Source: Hortaea werneckii
Lineage: Eukaryota; Ascomycota; Dothideomycetes; Mycosphaerellales; Teratosphaeriaceae
Reading direction: 5' to 3'
DNA: 64,000 bases
Assembly (NCBI GenBank): GCA_037044905.1
Contig: JBAOKB010000082.1
Span: forward strand, 25,042-89,041
Part shown: positions 52,128-64,000 of the stretch, in pieces
Layout: each line of letters begins with the position of its first letter
Position numbering within the stretch: the first letter of the stretch is position 1
Program-made: the position numbers and the translations under genes
Notes under the pieces: model-generated
The model's input: the letters and a program-made list of their open reading frames with translations, nothing else
What the model was told of the DNA's origin: nothing
Database searches by the model: none

Positions 52128-54137
52128 TCACGAGAGCCGACACCGAACTACTTTAATTGTGCAACCACATAGCTGCAATTCTAAACAGGGCCGCACAAGA
52201 CGCTTTTCTGTTGCTCCATCATCGATGAGCTACGAGGGTCTTGAGTCCTTGGTCATTCACGCCGTATGCTTCTAGCCTATCTCTCACATAGCCATGTAGT
52301 CTCAACAATGTGGTCTTCCAGGCAACTGTTCGATCGGATACGCTTACAGGCATGCATATATAGATCTCGAGTCATGGGTGAAGCTGGAGACAGTATACCT
52401 ACATCTACTCAGTAGTATCCATATGGATGTCCAAGGAACCCATGGTGTCTCAGGCATCCTCTCGAGCTCGGACCCCGCCTCGGAATGCGACCCGACAACA
52501 CTTCACCTCGGCCTTTCATTCAACTGCCGTTGCCTAGAAAAGCCTCGCCGGATGACTGCACCGTATGCTTCAAAGAGAGTCGCAATGCACACGCGCCAAC
52601 AAGGCTCAGCTGAGGTGCCTTTGAGGATGTGTTGGCCGCCCTCTTCCGTGCTCCACTTCGCACAGCCCCAGCCAACCTCTTAGCGATTGGACGCCCTCCC
52701 TCCTTCAGCTCCAACGCGCAGCACTAAGGCAACCGCAGGGCGCTTGCTCACGGAATAGAATCTGACACACAGTGCTTCATGCAGCGGGCCGTTGCAAGTG
52801 AATCCTTAGAGGGAGTACTGCCTGAAGAAGGAAACAGATCGGCTGACGTGTCCTCCAATCAGAGTCTTATTGCTTGCAGAGCCGCATTCCTACTTTCGTG
52901 GTGCCTATCAGTCACTGCCCTTCTTATAGTCCTCTGAGGCCGCCCTGGACCGGTGAAGCTCATTTTCGGCCCCCAAACATCGCACGTGGCTTTCGTACAT
53001 TTACATATCGACTCTTCTCACGATCGCGTTGATTCCACTTCTTGACGACAGATTGAACCGTTAGCTATTTCCTGGATGGATTTTCCACAGCTGCTTTCGC
53101 CGTGAACCAGAGCTCTTTCGTGGACAATATGTCCAGCTATACCTACACGACTCAGGCTTTCCAAACAAGTCGATACTTCGAGGCTCATGGACCGCATCAC
53201 CGTCCGTCTTGCAGGTCATGGTTCTACTCGCAAACTCAGCGGATCATGCGGATCATACCAAGAGACAAGCTTTTCGAACAGACCGGCCCTTGATGCGAAA
53301 CATGAGAATTTTTTCCTGGCTTTTGAGAGCGACCAAACGAGCTGAGAATCGACCTGCAAACCCGATATTGTGCACCGAATCATGAAATTGGTTGCTCGAT
53401 TTCTGGGTGTCAATCACGTTCCAGAGCCATCAAGGCGTTATGCCGCATGGGCTGCTCTTTCTACGGCATTAATTGCTGTGAACAATCCAAGATCTCTAAA
53501 CCTCAACAGAAATTACGACGAAGAGACAGACGACACACGTGCCAAGCCAGCGAAACAGCGACTAAGGCAGCTGTGCAGGTGTCTGCATGTGCTCCGCCAC
53601 CAGCCGTAGCAGTGGTTGTTCTGAGCCGGGAATAGGCGGGCGCTCCCGGTTGGACGCCCTTCGCTGAAGGCAACGTCCTCACCACCAAGCTGAATGCCTC
53701 GACAGCTTCTCGTCAAGGGTCTGTCTGGTGTACTTTGCGGTCGCCGTCGTCACTGCCTCTGCCCAGGTCACCTGACTGGCAAACCTCGCCACCCAGAAGG
53801 GCGAGCCATTCATGATGGGAGCGTCCGAGAGCTGTGGCCCGTGCCTTCTAGTCACTACCTCGATGAACCCACTGTCGACCGCAGCTAGGTGACCTCGCTC
53901 TTTCCTTCACTTGCCTACCCATTCGTCTTTTCTTCGCTCTACCTCGTGTATCTGTCTCAATCTCTTTGTTCGAAGCTACCGTCCCATGGCCATTGAACAT
54001 AGTCGAAAGCACTAATAGTTTCTGGTAAGTATCTAGCATTGTATCGGCCACGCTCTATCGCTATCTATGGATCACGCTCCCAAAAGTCTACTTTGGCCCG
54101 GCTGCGAACTTCTACTGAATAGCTCTAGAGACATATC
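52128..54137. other. 2-kb gene-free region upstream of C2H2 factor
   Basis: Many short ORFs on both strands, none with a recognisable domain or consistent splicing. The CT-rich stretch at 53,890-54,060 is a plausible leader or promoter. A long upstream region is common for fungal regulatory genes. Confidence 0.45.
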
Positions 54138-54990
54138 ATGTCGGGGAGCTACCTCAACAGCAGCTACGGCCCTGGTAGCCCATGCCCCTTCTGGGGTCTT
54201 GACTTCCAACTGTTCCCAGATGATGCCGTTGAAGACACAAATGCATTCGATGCCTTCTCACCGACCGCCGACAATCAGCTTTCAAACACCCTGTGGCCAG
54301 GCAGTAGTGGCACTCTCGGGTCCAATAGCTTTTCGTCTTTGAATCCCTCGGATAACTCTCCTGCTACTAGTAAGTGCCACCGCGCGTGGCTATTTGCTCA
54401 ACTGACAAAAAGGCTTAGATTTGTCGAGTCATATATCCGCGACTTCGTCTCCATACATCTATTCGCCTTTCAGCAGGGCTCAGTCTTCGCCTGACATTCT
54501 TGCCTCTGTCGGACATGGGGCCTACGACAACTCCCTCCACCAAGATCACGTCGATGTTGACAATCTCCATATGCCTTGCAGCCATCAGCTTTTCGCTCCA
54601 ACTGCACCAAAGCCAAAGATACGCCTCGACCGCTTGCCTACTTCCGCACCTACCTCTGTATCACGTCGCAAGGGCTCACCCCGTCACTCTTGCGACGTAG
54701 TCGATTGCGGTAAACCTTTCAGCCGCTTATCTGACCTTACGCGTCATATCAAGACCATACATGATACTGCTAGCGAGCACTATCACTGCAAAGCTATGGG
54801 GTGTCATCATCAGAACCGACGTCTAGACAAGATCAAGGAGCATTGCTTTAACAAGCACGGAGAGAGATACGACTACTACACCCAGGACGACGAGGTCGCG
54901 AAGCTGCTAGGCTGCCACTTTGCAACCTGCCGTGACTTTGGCACTCGGTCGCGCCCGGACCGTTCGCAACGTAGAGGAGCGCGTCGTTGA
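54138..54990 (+). CDS. C2H2-type zinc-finger protein, probable transcription factor
   Basis: Exons 54138-54369 and 54419-54990 with a 49-nt GTAAGT...CTTAG intron (267 aa). The N-terminal half is Ser/Asp/Asn-rich (possible activation region). Two fingers follow: HSCDVVDCGKPFSRLSDLTR-HIKTIH (C-x4-C-x12-H-x4-H) and YHCKAMGCHHQNRRLDKIKE-HCFNKHG (C-x4-C-x12-H-x4-H). A third Cys pair (GCHFATCRDF) lies near the C-terminus, which ends in basic RSQRRGARR. The spacing is like a large fungal group of two-finger proteins. Targets unknown. Confidence 0.72.
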
Positions 54991-55798
54991 ACACGATCGG
55001 AACGCTGAGCTGTAGCATTAAACAGTGGCTCTCGCAGAAAGCGACTTTGCCTAGAAGCCACATTGGCAGAGACGAATCACTCCACCGCTGTCACGGCACC
55101 ACATATCCTACGAGTATCGCCCTCCACCGTTGAAGCCTACACGAATTACCGATGATAGTCGAACCTTTGCGACACGACCATCACATTATTGATCAATTGT
55201 ACTCGAAATTCCACGCACATCTTTGGAGGATTGAAGTGCCCCATCAGTGATGCCGGCGTTTGTGTGAAGGTTACAATGTTTGCCTAAATACCACTTGAGC
55301 TTATGAATGTACGACCACGCCCATTGCGCCTATATAGCACATGAACGATTTCAGAACTTCCTCATAGAAGGACCAAGAGAATCACATCAAAGATATCACG
55401 CAGGATGGTCATTTGCTATCTGCTTCAATGTGCGGGCCTTCAAGACCCACACCTATCAACGTCAGCAAACGCTTACTTATTAAGAGGCAAACACGTGAAA
55501 GCCGTTCACTGCAAAACGTTGGGTGCACTGGAAAAACTACAAGACTGTGAGCTGGCGCTTCGCATGGGAGGCGCGCTTGAGCTTTGGTATCATCTATCTA
55601 GTCCTGCTTTACCCTATGAACCGACTCCTGGCGCGATGCATATGACGGTGGCAATCATCGTCTCCTTGAAGCCGTGTGCCTGAGCTGATCGTGGCTTATG
55701 TCCTCGTCGGCTCGTTCCTGCATACCCTTCTCCACTGTGTATCCAGCGCGTTCTTTTCAATCTCCAGCTTGTTCAGCCGGGCGGGATTACTGAGACGC
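54991..55798. other. Intergenic, convergent 3' ends
   Basis: 800 bp between the C2H2 gene and the thiolase stop. A 90-codon ORF (55,405-55,683) shows no family resemblance. Confidence 0.45.
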
Positions 55799-56995
55799 TC
55801 ATAGCCTCTCAATGACGATGGCGCTTGCGCCACCGCCACCGTTGCAAATACCAGCGCAGCCGACCTTGCCGTTCTTCTCTCGAAGCACGCCAAGAAGAGT
55901 GGTGACTATCCGTGCGCCCGAAGCGCCGAGCGGGTGGCCCAGAGCCACAGCACCACCGTGCAGGTTAACCTTCTCTTCTGCCAGACCCAGCAGCTTCATG
56001 TTGGCAAGCGCGACAACGGAGAATGCCTCGTTGATCTCAAAGGCATCGACGTCTTCCTGCTTGATGCCCGAGTGCGTGAGCGCCTTCGGGATAGCCAGAG
56101 CAGGGGCAGTGGTGAACTTAGACGGCTTCTGGGCAGCATCGCCCCAGCCCAGAATCTTCGCGGTGGGCTTCAGACCGTTCTTCTGCACGTATTCCTCGCT
56201 CGCAAGGACAAGCGCAGCGGCACCGTCTGACAGCGGCGAGGCGTTCGCAGCCGTCACGGTTCCGCCGTTCGGGTTGAAAGCCGGCTTCAGCGTCCTCGTC
56301 TTGCCCTCGTTGAAGTTCTTCGGCTCGTCGTCCTTGTCCACCACCGTGTCCGGCTTGCCCCGCGTACCCTTGATCGTCACAGGTGAGATCTCCTCTCCAA
56401 ACCACCCGGACTCCTGCGCGGCCTGGGCCTTCTTGTAGCTCCGAATACAGTAGTCGTCCTGCTGCTCGCGGTTGAAGCCGTGGTCGGAAGCACACTCCTC
56501 TCCAGCGAGACCCATGTGCTGCTCTGCGTATGCGTCCGTAAGACCGTCCTTCAGCACGCCGTCAACCATGCTCACGTTGCCGAACTTGGCACCCGTGCGC
56601 ATGTTGGGGAGGTAGTGCGGCGTGTTGCTCATGCTTTCTGCGCCGCCGACGACGACGCAGTCAGCACCACCACACATGATCGTCTGAGCGCCTAGACTCA
56701 TAGCCTTGACCGAGCTGGCACAGACCTTGTTCACAGTCGTGGCTACCACGCTGTCAGGCAGGCCGGCGTGGATGGCGCATTGTCGGGCAGGGTTCTGGCC
56801 CAGGTTGGCTTGGAGGACATTGCCGAAGTAAACTTCCTCGATCTGGTCGGGCTTGACGCCTGCGCGTTCCACGGAGGACTTGATCGCGTGGGCGCCAAGC
56901 TGGACGGCGGTGAGGGAGGAGAGGGAGCCCAGGAACTGGCCGACGGGGGTGCGGGTGGCCGAGAGGATGTAGACAGGCTGTTGCTGAGGAGCCAT
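55799..56995 (-). CDS. ERG10: Acetyl-CoA C-acetyltransferase (cytosolic thiolase)
   Basis: Single exon, 398 aa. Thiolase signatures: VYILSATRTPVGQFLGSLSS at the N-terminus, the nucleophile Cys92 in TVNKVCASSVKAMSLGAQ, GGAESMSNTPHYLP, NEAFSVVALANMKLLG, the catalytic His in GHPLGASGARIV and the second catalytic Cys in CAGICNGGGGASA. No mitochondrial presequence is visible and the C-terminus (VIERL) is not a standard PTS1, so the cytosolic Erg10 form is most likely. It condenses two acetyl-CoA to acetoacetyl-CoA, the first step of the mevalonate/ergosterol pathway. Confidence 0.94.
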   Translation of the reverse strand: MAPQQQPVYILSATRTPVGQFLGSLSSLTAVQLGAHAIKSSVERAGVKPDQIEEVYFGNVLQANLGQNPARQCAIHAGLPDSVVATTVNKVCASSVKAMSLGAQTIMCGGADCVVVGGAESMSNTPHYLPNMRTGAKFGNVSMVDGVLKDGLTDAYAEQHMGLAGEECASDHGFNREQQDDYCIRSYKKAQAAQESGWFGEEISPVTIKGTRGKPDTVVDKDDEPKNFNEGKTRTLKPAFNPNGGTVTAANASPLSDGAAALVLASEEYVQKNGLKPTAKILGWGDAAQKPSKFTTAPALAIPKALTHSGIKQEDVDAFEINEAFSVVALANMKLLGLAEEKVNLHGGAVALGHPLGASGARIVTTLLGVLREKNGKVGCAGICNGGGGASAIVIERL

Positions 56996-57396
56996 GATGG
57001 ATTGACTGTGGTGATGTGAAAGTGGTAATGTGACACACAGGTGGGCAGAAAGAGAGGTATTGTACTATGTAGAGACGGCCGTGGACGGGAAGAAGAATAA
57101 ACAGAAAAGTGGTGAGCTGAACTTCTGCCCCGCGATCGGCAGCTGCGAACAATGGCGAATGGTTCGAGAAGTCGAACGAGGGGCCAGGGTCCCTGCAACG
57201 TCCCGTCCCGGCCGGCGCGCCACGCGAAAGCGCTGGACGGCATCGGGAGGGCGGTGTATGACTTGCTGCGGCAGAATACCGCCTGAGAATTGAATCGCGC
57301 CCGAAACTTTGCGAACGCGGTTAGGCGATAGATCAGACGTCGCGTGAGACAGACTCCGCGACCCGGCGAAAGAAGGCGGTACACGAGGTGGCGACC
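56996..57396. promoter_or_regulatory. Shared divergent promoter ERG10 / SNU114
   Basis: 400 bp between the two start codons, GC-richer toward SNU114. No specific motif recognised. Confidence 0.4.
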
Positions 57397-60300
57397 ATGG
57401 ACGACTTGTACGACGAGTTCGGTAACTACATCGGGGAGGAGCGCGAGAGCGACGAGGAAGAAGATCAGACGGCGGGGGTCTCAGGCGCGCAATATCTCGA
57501 TGATGACGATGTGGTCGAGGATGCCGCGACCACCCAAGAGGTCATGGACCTTGACGATGAGGGGCCGTCCAATGCGGTGGTCTTGCACGAGGATAAGCAG
57601 TACTACCCTTCCGCCTCGCAAGTCTACGGGCCGGATGTCGAGACACTGGTTCAGGAAGAGGATACGCAGACTTTGCAGCAGCCCATAGTCCAGCCGGTGG
57701 AGACGAAGAAGTTCACGATCCAGGAGGAGGACCTACCGCCTGTTCATTTCGAGAGGAGCTTCATGACGGATCTGATGCAGTTTCCCGAACAAGTCCGGAA
57801 CATCGCATTAGTTGGGCACCTTCACCATGGCAAGACGAGCTTCCTCGATACGCTAGTCGCGCAAACCCACGACTTGAGCAAACAGGAGGAGCTGAAGAAG
57901 CAGACGGGAGGCAAGAGAGGAGACGAGCAGATGCGGTACTCAGATACCCACATACTCGAGCGGGAACGCGGACTTTCGGTCAAATCTTCGCCTATGTCTC
58001 TACTTCTGCAGGGAACGAGAGGCAAGAGTCATCTGATCAACATAATTGACACTCCGGGTCACGTCAATTTCGCGGACGAGGTCGCGGCCTCAATGCGCCT
58101 AGCAGACGGCGTGGTCCTGGTCGTTGACGTAGTTGAAGGTGTGCAGACGCAGACCGAGCTCGCTATCAAGCACGCCGCGCTGGCCAATCTGCCCATGGTA
58201 CTTTTGATCAACAAAATGGATCGCTTGATTCTGGAACTCAAGCTCCCTCCGGCGGACGCATATTTCAAGCTCAAGCATGTCGTTGAAGAAGTCAACACCT
58301 GCATCGAGAACAGCATACCCGGCCGCGGCGAGCAATTCCGTGTCTCACCAGAAAAGGGCAACGTTGCGTTCAGTTGCTCTTCTATGGAATGGGTCTTCAC
58401 TTTGCCATCTTTTGCCACCCTGTACGCGTCCTCATACCCTAACGCCGAGTTCGACGCGCACGAGTTCGGAAAGAGGTTATGGGGCGATATCTTTTTCAAC
58501 TCGCGCAGCAGAAAATTCACCCGGAAACCGCAAGAGGAAGGCGCGCGGAGGGGCTTCGTGCATTTCGTCATGGAGCCGATTTACAAGCTCTACAGTCACA
58601 CCATCTCTGAGAGCCCGGATGATTTGAAGCGCACACTGGCGGAGCTAGGTATTCAACTGAAGCCAAGTCAGCTCAAGAGTAATGCGAAGGAGCTTCTGCG
58701 TTTGGTCTGCGCCCAGTTCTTTGGCCCTTGCTCTGGATTTGTCGATATGGTTGTCTCCCATGTACCGTCTCCGAAGGATGGCGCAAAGAGAATGCTAGAC
58801 AGCTTCTACACTGGCCCCCAAGATACGCAGACCGCAACTTCGATGCTGGAATGTAATGCCGAAGGGCCCCTCGTCGTGCACGTTACCAAGCTTTTCAACA
58901 CCTCGGATGCCAAGAGCTTTAATGCATTCGGTCGCGTCTTATCTGGAACTGCTCGTGCTGGTGATAAAGTGCGCGTGCTAGGTGAAGGTTACAGTGTCGA
59001 AGATGAAGAGGACATGGTAAACGGGACGATTTCGGATGTTTGGATTGCTGAGAGCAGATACAATGTGCCGGTCTCTGGAGTGCCAGCGGGAAACTATGTC
59101 TTGCTGGGTGGGGTGGACAACTCGATTGTGAAGAGTGCGACGATCGTGGCTCCAAAGCTCCCCGAAGACGAGGAGGCCTATATCTTCAAGCCTGTCACAC
59201 ATTTCTTCGAGAGCGTCTTCAAAATCGCGGTAGAGCCGATCAACCCGAGTGAACTACCAAAGATGTTGGCAGGTCTGCGACAACTCAACAAGTCTTATCC
59301 CTTGCTCGTGACGAAGGTGGAGGAGAGTGGAGAACATGTGGTCCTTGGGACTGGAGAGCTATACATGGATTGCGTCCTCCACGACCTCCGAAAGCTATAC
59401 GCGCAGATGGATGTCAAGGTCTCGGATCCGGTGACACGATTTTGCGAAACATGCGTAGACCAATCAGCCATCAAATGCTACGCCCTTACCCCAAACAAGA
59501 AGAACAAGATCACCATGGTCGCCGAACCGCTGGACGACGGTATCGCCGAGGACATTGAAACCGGCAAAGTCTCCATCAAGGACCCCGTAAGAAAAGTCGG
59601 CGCCTTCTTCGCCGAGAACTACGGCTACGACCTCCTCGCCTCCCGCAACATCTGGGCTTTCGGACCTGAAGACATGGGTCCCAACATCCTGCAAAACGAC
59701 ACTTTACCTTCGGACGTCGACCAGAAGACTCTACGTTCTGTCCGGGACGGTATCCGACAGGGTTTCAGCTGGGGCACGCGGGAGGGACCTTTGTGCGAGG
59801 AGCCTATTCGTAACGCCAAGTTCAAGATCACCAATGTCGAGCTGGCTAATGAGGCTATCTTCCGCGGCGGCGGACAGATTATCCCTACGGCCAGAAGGAG
59901 CGTGTACTCGAGTTTCCTCATGGCCAGTCCGAGGTTGATGGAGCCGGTCTACTCTTGTACAATGCTGGGCCCGGCCAATGCCGTCAGTGCGTTGTATACC
60001 GTGCTGGCGAGGCGGAGAGGACATGTGCTGAGTGACAGTCCCGTGCCGGGAACGCCTTTGTACAGTGTGAGAGGGCTGATCCCCGTGATTGATTCTTTCG
60101 GGTAGGTCATCATTCATTTGCGGAATGGGCAAAAAGGAAATCGCTAACTGTTGTCGTAGATTCGAAACCGACCTCCGCATCCACACACAAGGGCAGGCTA
60201 CGCTTTCACTCGTGTTCGACCGCTGGAGCACAGTCCCAGGCGACCCGCTCGACAAGTCGATCAAATTGCGGCCATTAGAGCCGGCGAGCGCACAGGCGAC

Positions 60301-60424
60301 GGCTAGGGATTTCGTTCTCAAGACAAGAAGAAGAAAGGGTCTGAGTGAGGATCTGAACGTGACCAAGTATTTGGAACCGGAGCTGGTACGGCAATTGAGG
60401 GAGAGCGGCGTGCTAGATGCGTGA
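57397..60424 (+). CDS. SNU114: U5 snRNP GTPase Snu114 (EFTUD2)
   Basis: Exons 57397-60101 and 60160-60424 with a 58-nt GTAGGT...CTAAC...GTAG intron (989 aa). The N-terminus (MDDLYDEFGNYIGEE) and acidic leader are the family hallmark. The EF-2-like GTPase domain has G1 GHLHHGKTS, switch II IDTPGHVNFADE and G4 LINKMDRL; domains II-V follow, with VLGTGELYMDCVLHDL and the C-terminal IRQGFSWGTREGPL and ARRRGHVLSD blocks. Exon 2 completes FETDLRIHTQGQATLSLVFD and ends LRESGVLDA. Snu114 controls Brr2 during spliceosome activation and disassembly. The length matches other fungal orthologues. Confidence 0.96.
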
Positions 60425-61154
60425 GAAGCTTCCTGGAAAATGTTGGAAGAGGATGTCACGTGATGGCAGGAAAGAGGAAGTTTAAGGCAAATTTTTAAGA
60501 TTCCTGCAGTTATGGACCGGCCGTCCTGGCCATGTGGGTCTGGAGGAGCATGGCGAAGAAAGGGCGTTTTCACTGGGAATCGATGGGATTTATTATAGTT
60601 GTCTCCGGGCAGCCAAAAGAGCGCGCTTGCCTTTACGCGCTGGCTAGATATGTATACGATGCTAAGATACAAGTTCTGGATCCTGGGATGCAGGGGCGAG
60701 TCAGCGGTCCCATAGCTCTCATGTTGAACCTGTATCAACTTTCACCAGTTTCACCAGGATTGCCTTTGCTACAAGGTAAGACTGTGTTTGCCAGAAGGCT
60801 TCTTTTACCCTGTCGTACGCTTCTCATCTAAAAAGTTGGATGCCACCTAGCTAGGCTCTCAAGCGCAAGTGCATGAGAAGCGCATATGGTCAGCCGGGTC
60901 TTTGAACTTCGGACGTCGGTAAGATTGCATCAAAGCACACATCTGTAAGGTACCCAACAAGCTCATGTGAGAAATTTCGTGGCCGGATATGATGTCGCAC
61001 CAAATCACATGACGATGCTCTGGATCAGAGATGGCTGTTTGACAGGGAAGGTGAGAATAATGCTGTAGTTCGAGCGATTCTTAAGGCTGAGGACCGCGTG
61101 CCCAAGAGTGAAAGCTTGGGTCTTTGGAGCGATGGATTTTCAAGTGCGAACTAC
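60425..61154. other. Intergenic, convergent 3' ends
   Basis: 730 bp between the SNU114 stop and the 3' end of the Zn2Cys6 gene. Nothing recognised. Confidence 0.5.
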
Positions 61155-63918
61155 CTAGCCTCTCCTTTTATATTGGTTGTAAGAATTCGGGTCCATGCCA
61201 TCATCCCGATATCGCTTGTTACCGTGTCCAGATACATAAGCTGTCGTGAAAGCATCCTGCCACATCAGTGGCGTCACCGTAGGTATTGGTGGAGTAGTCT
61301 CTGGGATGGCTGCCGCCCCGCTATTAGGCACCTGCTGTGTACCGTACATGGTCTGTTGGCTAGTGGGAGAATATTGTGAGTGCATGCCAGAGGCCGAAGC
61401 ATTCGGCATCCTTGGACCACCGACTTGTGGTTGCGGCACCGGTTGAGGTGCGGGCGCACCTCCAAAGGCGGTGCTCCACTGCTGGAAGATCCCGGATGGA
61501 TCCCATACCGGTGCTGGTGGCTGCTCGCTGTTGACAACAGGCTCCAAAGGGAACGCCGGTTGCGGTGCAGCGGTGACATGCGGCATGCTTCCGGTGTTGA
61601 ATGAATTTGGTGCCATCTGGTATGTTGTTGTCGGGTAAGCCATGGTCGATGGAGTTTGCATACTCTGGGTCACGACCTGATCGATTTGTGGGGGATATCC
61701 AGAGGAGGGACTGATGGCCTTCGTAGAAGTAGTGCCAGGCAGCTGAGCCCAGCTTGCAGCCCTTTGACTCTGAGCGCTGGCGGAGTTATTTCTCAAGCCC
61801 GGTGGAGTGGCTTGATTCTCCATTGAGGGACTTCGGAGGCCCAAGGATGGCTTCAATTCAAACGGCTTGCTTGTATCGTTGCTAAAGGCCTCTCTAAGTG
61901 CGTTGATTTGGGCTTGCATTTCGACCGCTGCTGAAGAAGTGCAATGTTCAAGCACACGCATATGTCTGGTGAAGAATGTGCGAGCTCGCGAATTCAGATC
62001 AGGATCTGGGGAAGTGATTGCGGCCTGGAGGCGGTCAGTATCTGAAAGATGGCTTGCGTCCGCATATACGCATCTCACTTACCAAATGTAACATTGCACA
62101 GGAAAGAACGCAGTAAATAGTGAAGTTAATTCCTCTTTGCATGAAATGCAGCCCATGCAGTCCGAAATCACGTAAGAGAGCTTCGTGTAACTTGCAGATC
62201 ATTGCAGCCGCATGTACGCACATGTCCAGATGGCGAACAAAGCCTTGATCACGCCGCTCAAGAAGTGCTTGCAGTTGCGGACGATGATGCATGACAAGAA
62301 CAAGATGTTGATAGACATGGACATTGGCGAGGAAGTGGTCGTTTCCAAGCCAAGGTGGACTGTCGTCCGCGGGATAGTTTATACGCAAGTCGGATGGCAT
62401 CGAGTTCAGCCAGTGGTCGATGTCCTCGTTGTGTTGAATGAAGGACGGGTCAAGAGCCCAATCCCTTTTGTAACGTCTCATGGAAAGCCACAGACGTGTC
62501 GTCATCATAATATTACGCCACCCTTGTGCCAAGTACGTGAACCGCCTCGAAGTCTGTTGCTCGAAAGAATCGACATCTGGTGAAGGCGGAGGGAGACTGA
62601 GATCCACGCTCTCAATATCCACGGAGAAGTCGGTTCTACCTTGAGGCGAACCAATCATGATCTCCAAGCCAAACAGTGTCTGCCAAATCCTTGTGCGTAC
62701 GAGACACTCTGATCTTGAAAAAGTGCACCCTCCGCTGAGACGATGCTGGTCCAGGTGTTCATTGAGACCAAGATCGCAACCCATGGTCACGACGTACTTT
62801 AACGTCATCCATGACCGATAGAAGTAGCCTCTTCTTGGTACAAACTCCCGGGCCTTAGTCAAGAGTATCATGCCCTGGACAGTGCTCAGCCTTGGCACAT
62901 CTTTGAAGCTCTCTTCATGCTTCGCAGCTAAAGCCAACCATCTTCGCGCTTCAATGGGTTGGTCCAGATACCGGGCTACGCAAGCAAAAATGCTCTCCAA
63001 GAGAAGGGGGGAGATGGACCGCCGTGCGGATCGCCACTGCTCATAGAACGCAGCTCTATTGAGCACCGGTGCATACGGATGTATATAGTTGAAAAAGTAG
63101 CCGAAATAGTCCATTGCTCGGGCTTCGGAAGGCATCATCTCCGGTGGAATGCGTACGGTGGTATCGGTGCCTACCGATGGTGGTAAGAGCACCTCTTCTT
63201 CGCCAATGGCAGGTGTTTCGGCCAGATTTTTCCTTTCGTTAGCGATATAAGGCGCAATGCTAGTGGGATCTATTGATAGATCTCCCATTTGCCCCGACAA
63301 CTCTTTCACGGACGCGTCGACTTCTTCCGCATCTCCACCGGAGCTATTCGAAAGTTCGGTCTGGGTCCGCAGCAAGTGAGGCGCACCTCCATCCTGATAT
63401 ACCGATGTTTCGGTGCTCGGTGTGAAGTAGCCAGAATCCTGGTAAGCACGGTCTTGGCGGGCGTATGTTGGCTGCTGATGGAAGCACTGGGAAGAGTAGA
63501 GCTGAGCATTGATGTCCCTTTCCACAGGTGCAGAGGGAGCGGGCGCTTGCATTGAAGAGCCAGAATCTCCCGCGGGCCATGAGTCCATTCTCTGGGGCGT
63601 ATTCGAAGCTGCCTCGGTACTCGCATACTTGGCTGGGGTTGTGGTCTGGAAGGTGTACTGTCCCTGTGCTGGGGCGGAGTTGGAAGCCTGCTGCTCATCA
63701 TCCGGATCTAGGGTAGGTGGGATGCATTTCAACTTCATGCGAACGCAAGCTCCACAAGGCCAGGGTCCATTTTGGAGGGCGCCGTCACAGCGTATCTTGC
63801 GCTTGCGGCATCCATCGCAGGCTCGCATGACTTTGAGGCGCTTGTGACGGTTGTACTCGTCCACGAAGACATACTGCTTAGTATGCCCCGTAGCGGCGGG
63901 CGCTTGTAGGGTGTCCAT
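61155..63918 (-). CDS. Zn2Cys6 fungal-type transcription factor
   Basis: Two exons on the minus strand: 63918-62083 and 62024-61155 with a 58-nt GTAAGT...CTCCAG intron in phase 0 (901 aa). The binuclear cluster is at residues 34-65 (C34-x2-C37-x6-C44-x10-C55-x2-C58-x6-C65), within MRACDGCRKRKIRCDG. The Fungal_trans domain spans roughly 280-600 (MDYFGYFFNYIHPYAPVLNR, LSTVQGMILLTKAREF, RSWMTLKYVVTMGCDLGL, RIWQTLFGLEIMIGSPQGR). The junction CAMLHL/AAITSPDPDLNSRAR continues it. The C-terminal 250 residues are Pro/Gln/Ser-rich and end in a basic NQYKRRG tail. The family has many conserved but unnamed members, so I give no symbol; target genes cannot be inferred from the neighbours. Confidence 0.88.
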
Positions 63919-64000
63919 ATGTGAGCGAACAGTGCACTGGAGGACGATCTCGAGTGCGGTGTCTTGGAAAGGCGTATCCCGGGATCTTAAGCCAATTCCG

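Noticed and set aside
55812..56438. 208-codon plus-strand ORF
   Set aside because: Shadow of the ERG10 coding sequence on the opposite strand.
59731..60738. 335-codon minus-strand ORF
   Set aside because: Antisense to the SNU114 3' end; no protein family features.

Overview
The window is nuclear DNA from a filamentous ascomycete. Most genes carry one to three short introns (about 45-60 nt, often GTATGT/GTAAGT donors and CTAAC-like branch sites), genes are packed on both strands, and the proteins are typically fungal: Mph1 helicase, the CCAAT-binding subunit Hap3, a Zn2Cys6 regulator, Par32/DUF3602, 2EXR-like proteins and Rtc4. A Dothideomycete (Capnodiales/Mycosphaerellales type) is my best guess from protein style, not a proven assignment. 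No tRNA, rRNA or CRISPR array was recognised.

Left edge (0-4.5 kb): an Rtc4-domain protein, mitoribosomal protein mL53 with a 27-nt homopolymer in its intron, and a secreted GPI-anchored Ser/Thr-rich protein. From about 5 to 18 kb lies an accessory-looking, gene-poor block. It holds two paralogous NADAR (YbiA-like) proteins of different architecture, the C-terminal half of a SNF2-type helicase with a degenerate motif VI, an unfamiliar Cys-cluster protein, a Q/P/G repeat protein on a 75-bp minisatellite, and several kilobases without convincing genes (one stretch enriched in a TCGCC-centred motif). This block is the most likely place for something undescribed.

From 18.5 to 64 kb the window returns to ordinary dense gene space: a metallo-beta-lactamase-fold protein, dUTPase, an APH-type kinase, a GFA-like protein, Mph1, a 2EXR-like protein, a mitochondrial phosphate carrier, Par32-like, RPC40, the complex I 49-kDa subunit, Hap3, prefoldin 2, Cmc2, a second 2EXR-like protein, Ntr2, a Skg3/Caf120-type PH protein, an SRPBCC-like protein, a C2H2 factor, cytosolic thiolase Erg10, the U5 GTPase Snu114 and a Zn2Cys6 factor. 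Several pairs are head to head and share short promoters (dUTPase/20.7-kb gene, RPC40/49-kDa subunit, prefoldin 2/Cmc2, Erg10/Snu114). Apart from two spliceosome genes (Ntr2, Snu114) and several mitochondrial genes (mL53, phosphate carrier, 49-kDa subunit, Cmc2), there is no obvious pathway cluster.

Gene models were spliced by eye from splice signals, reading-frame continuity and family similarity. Exon boundaries are given in each entry so they can be checked.
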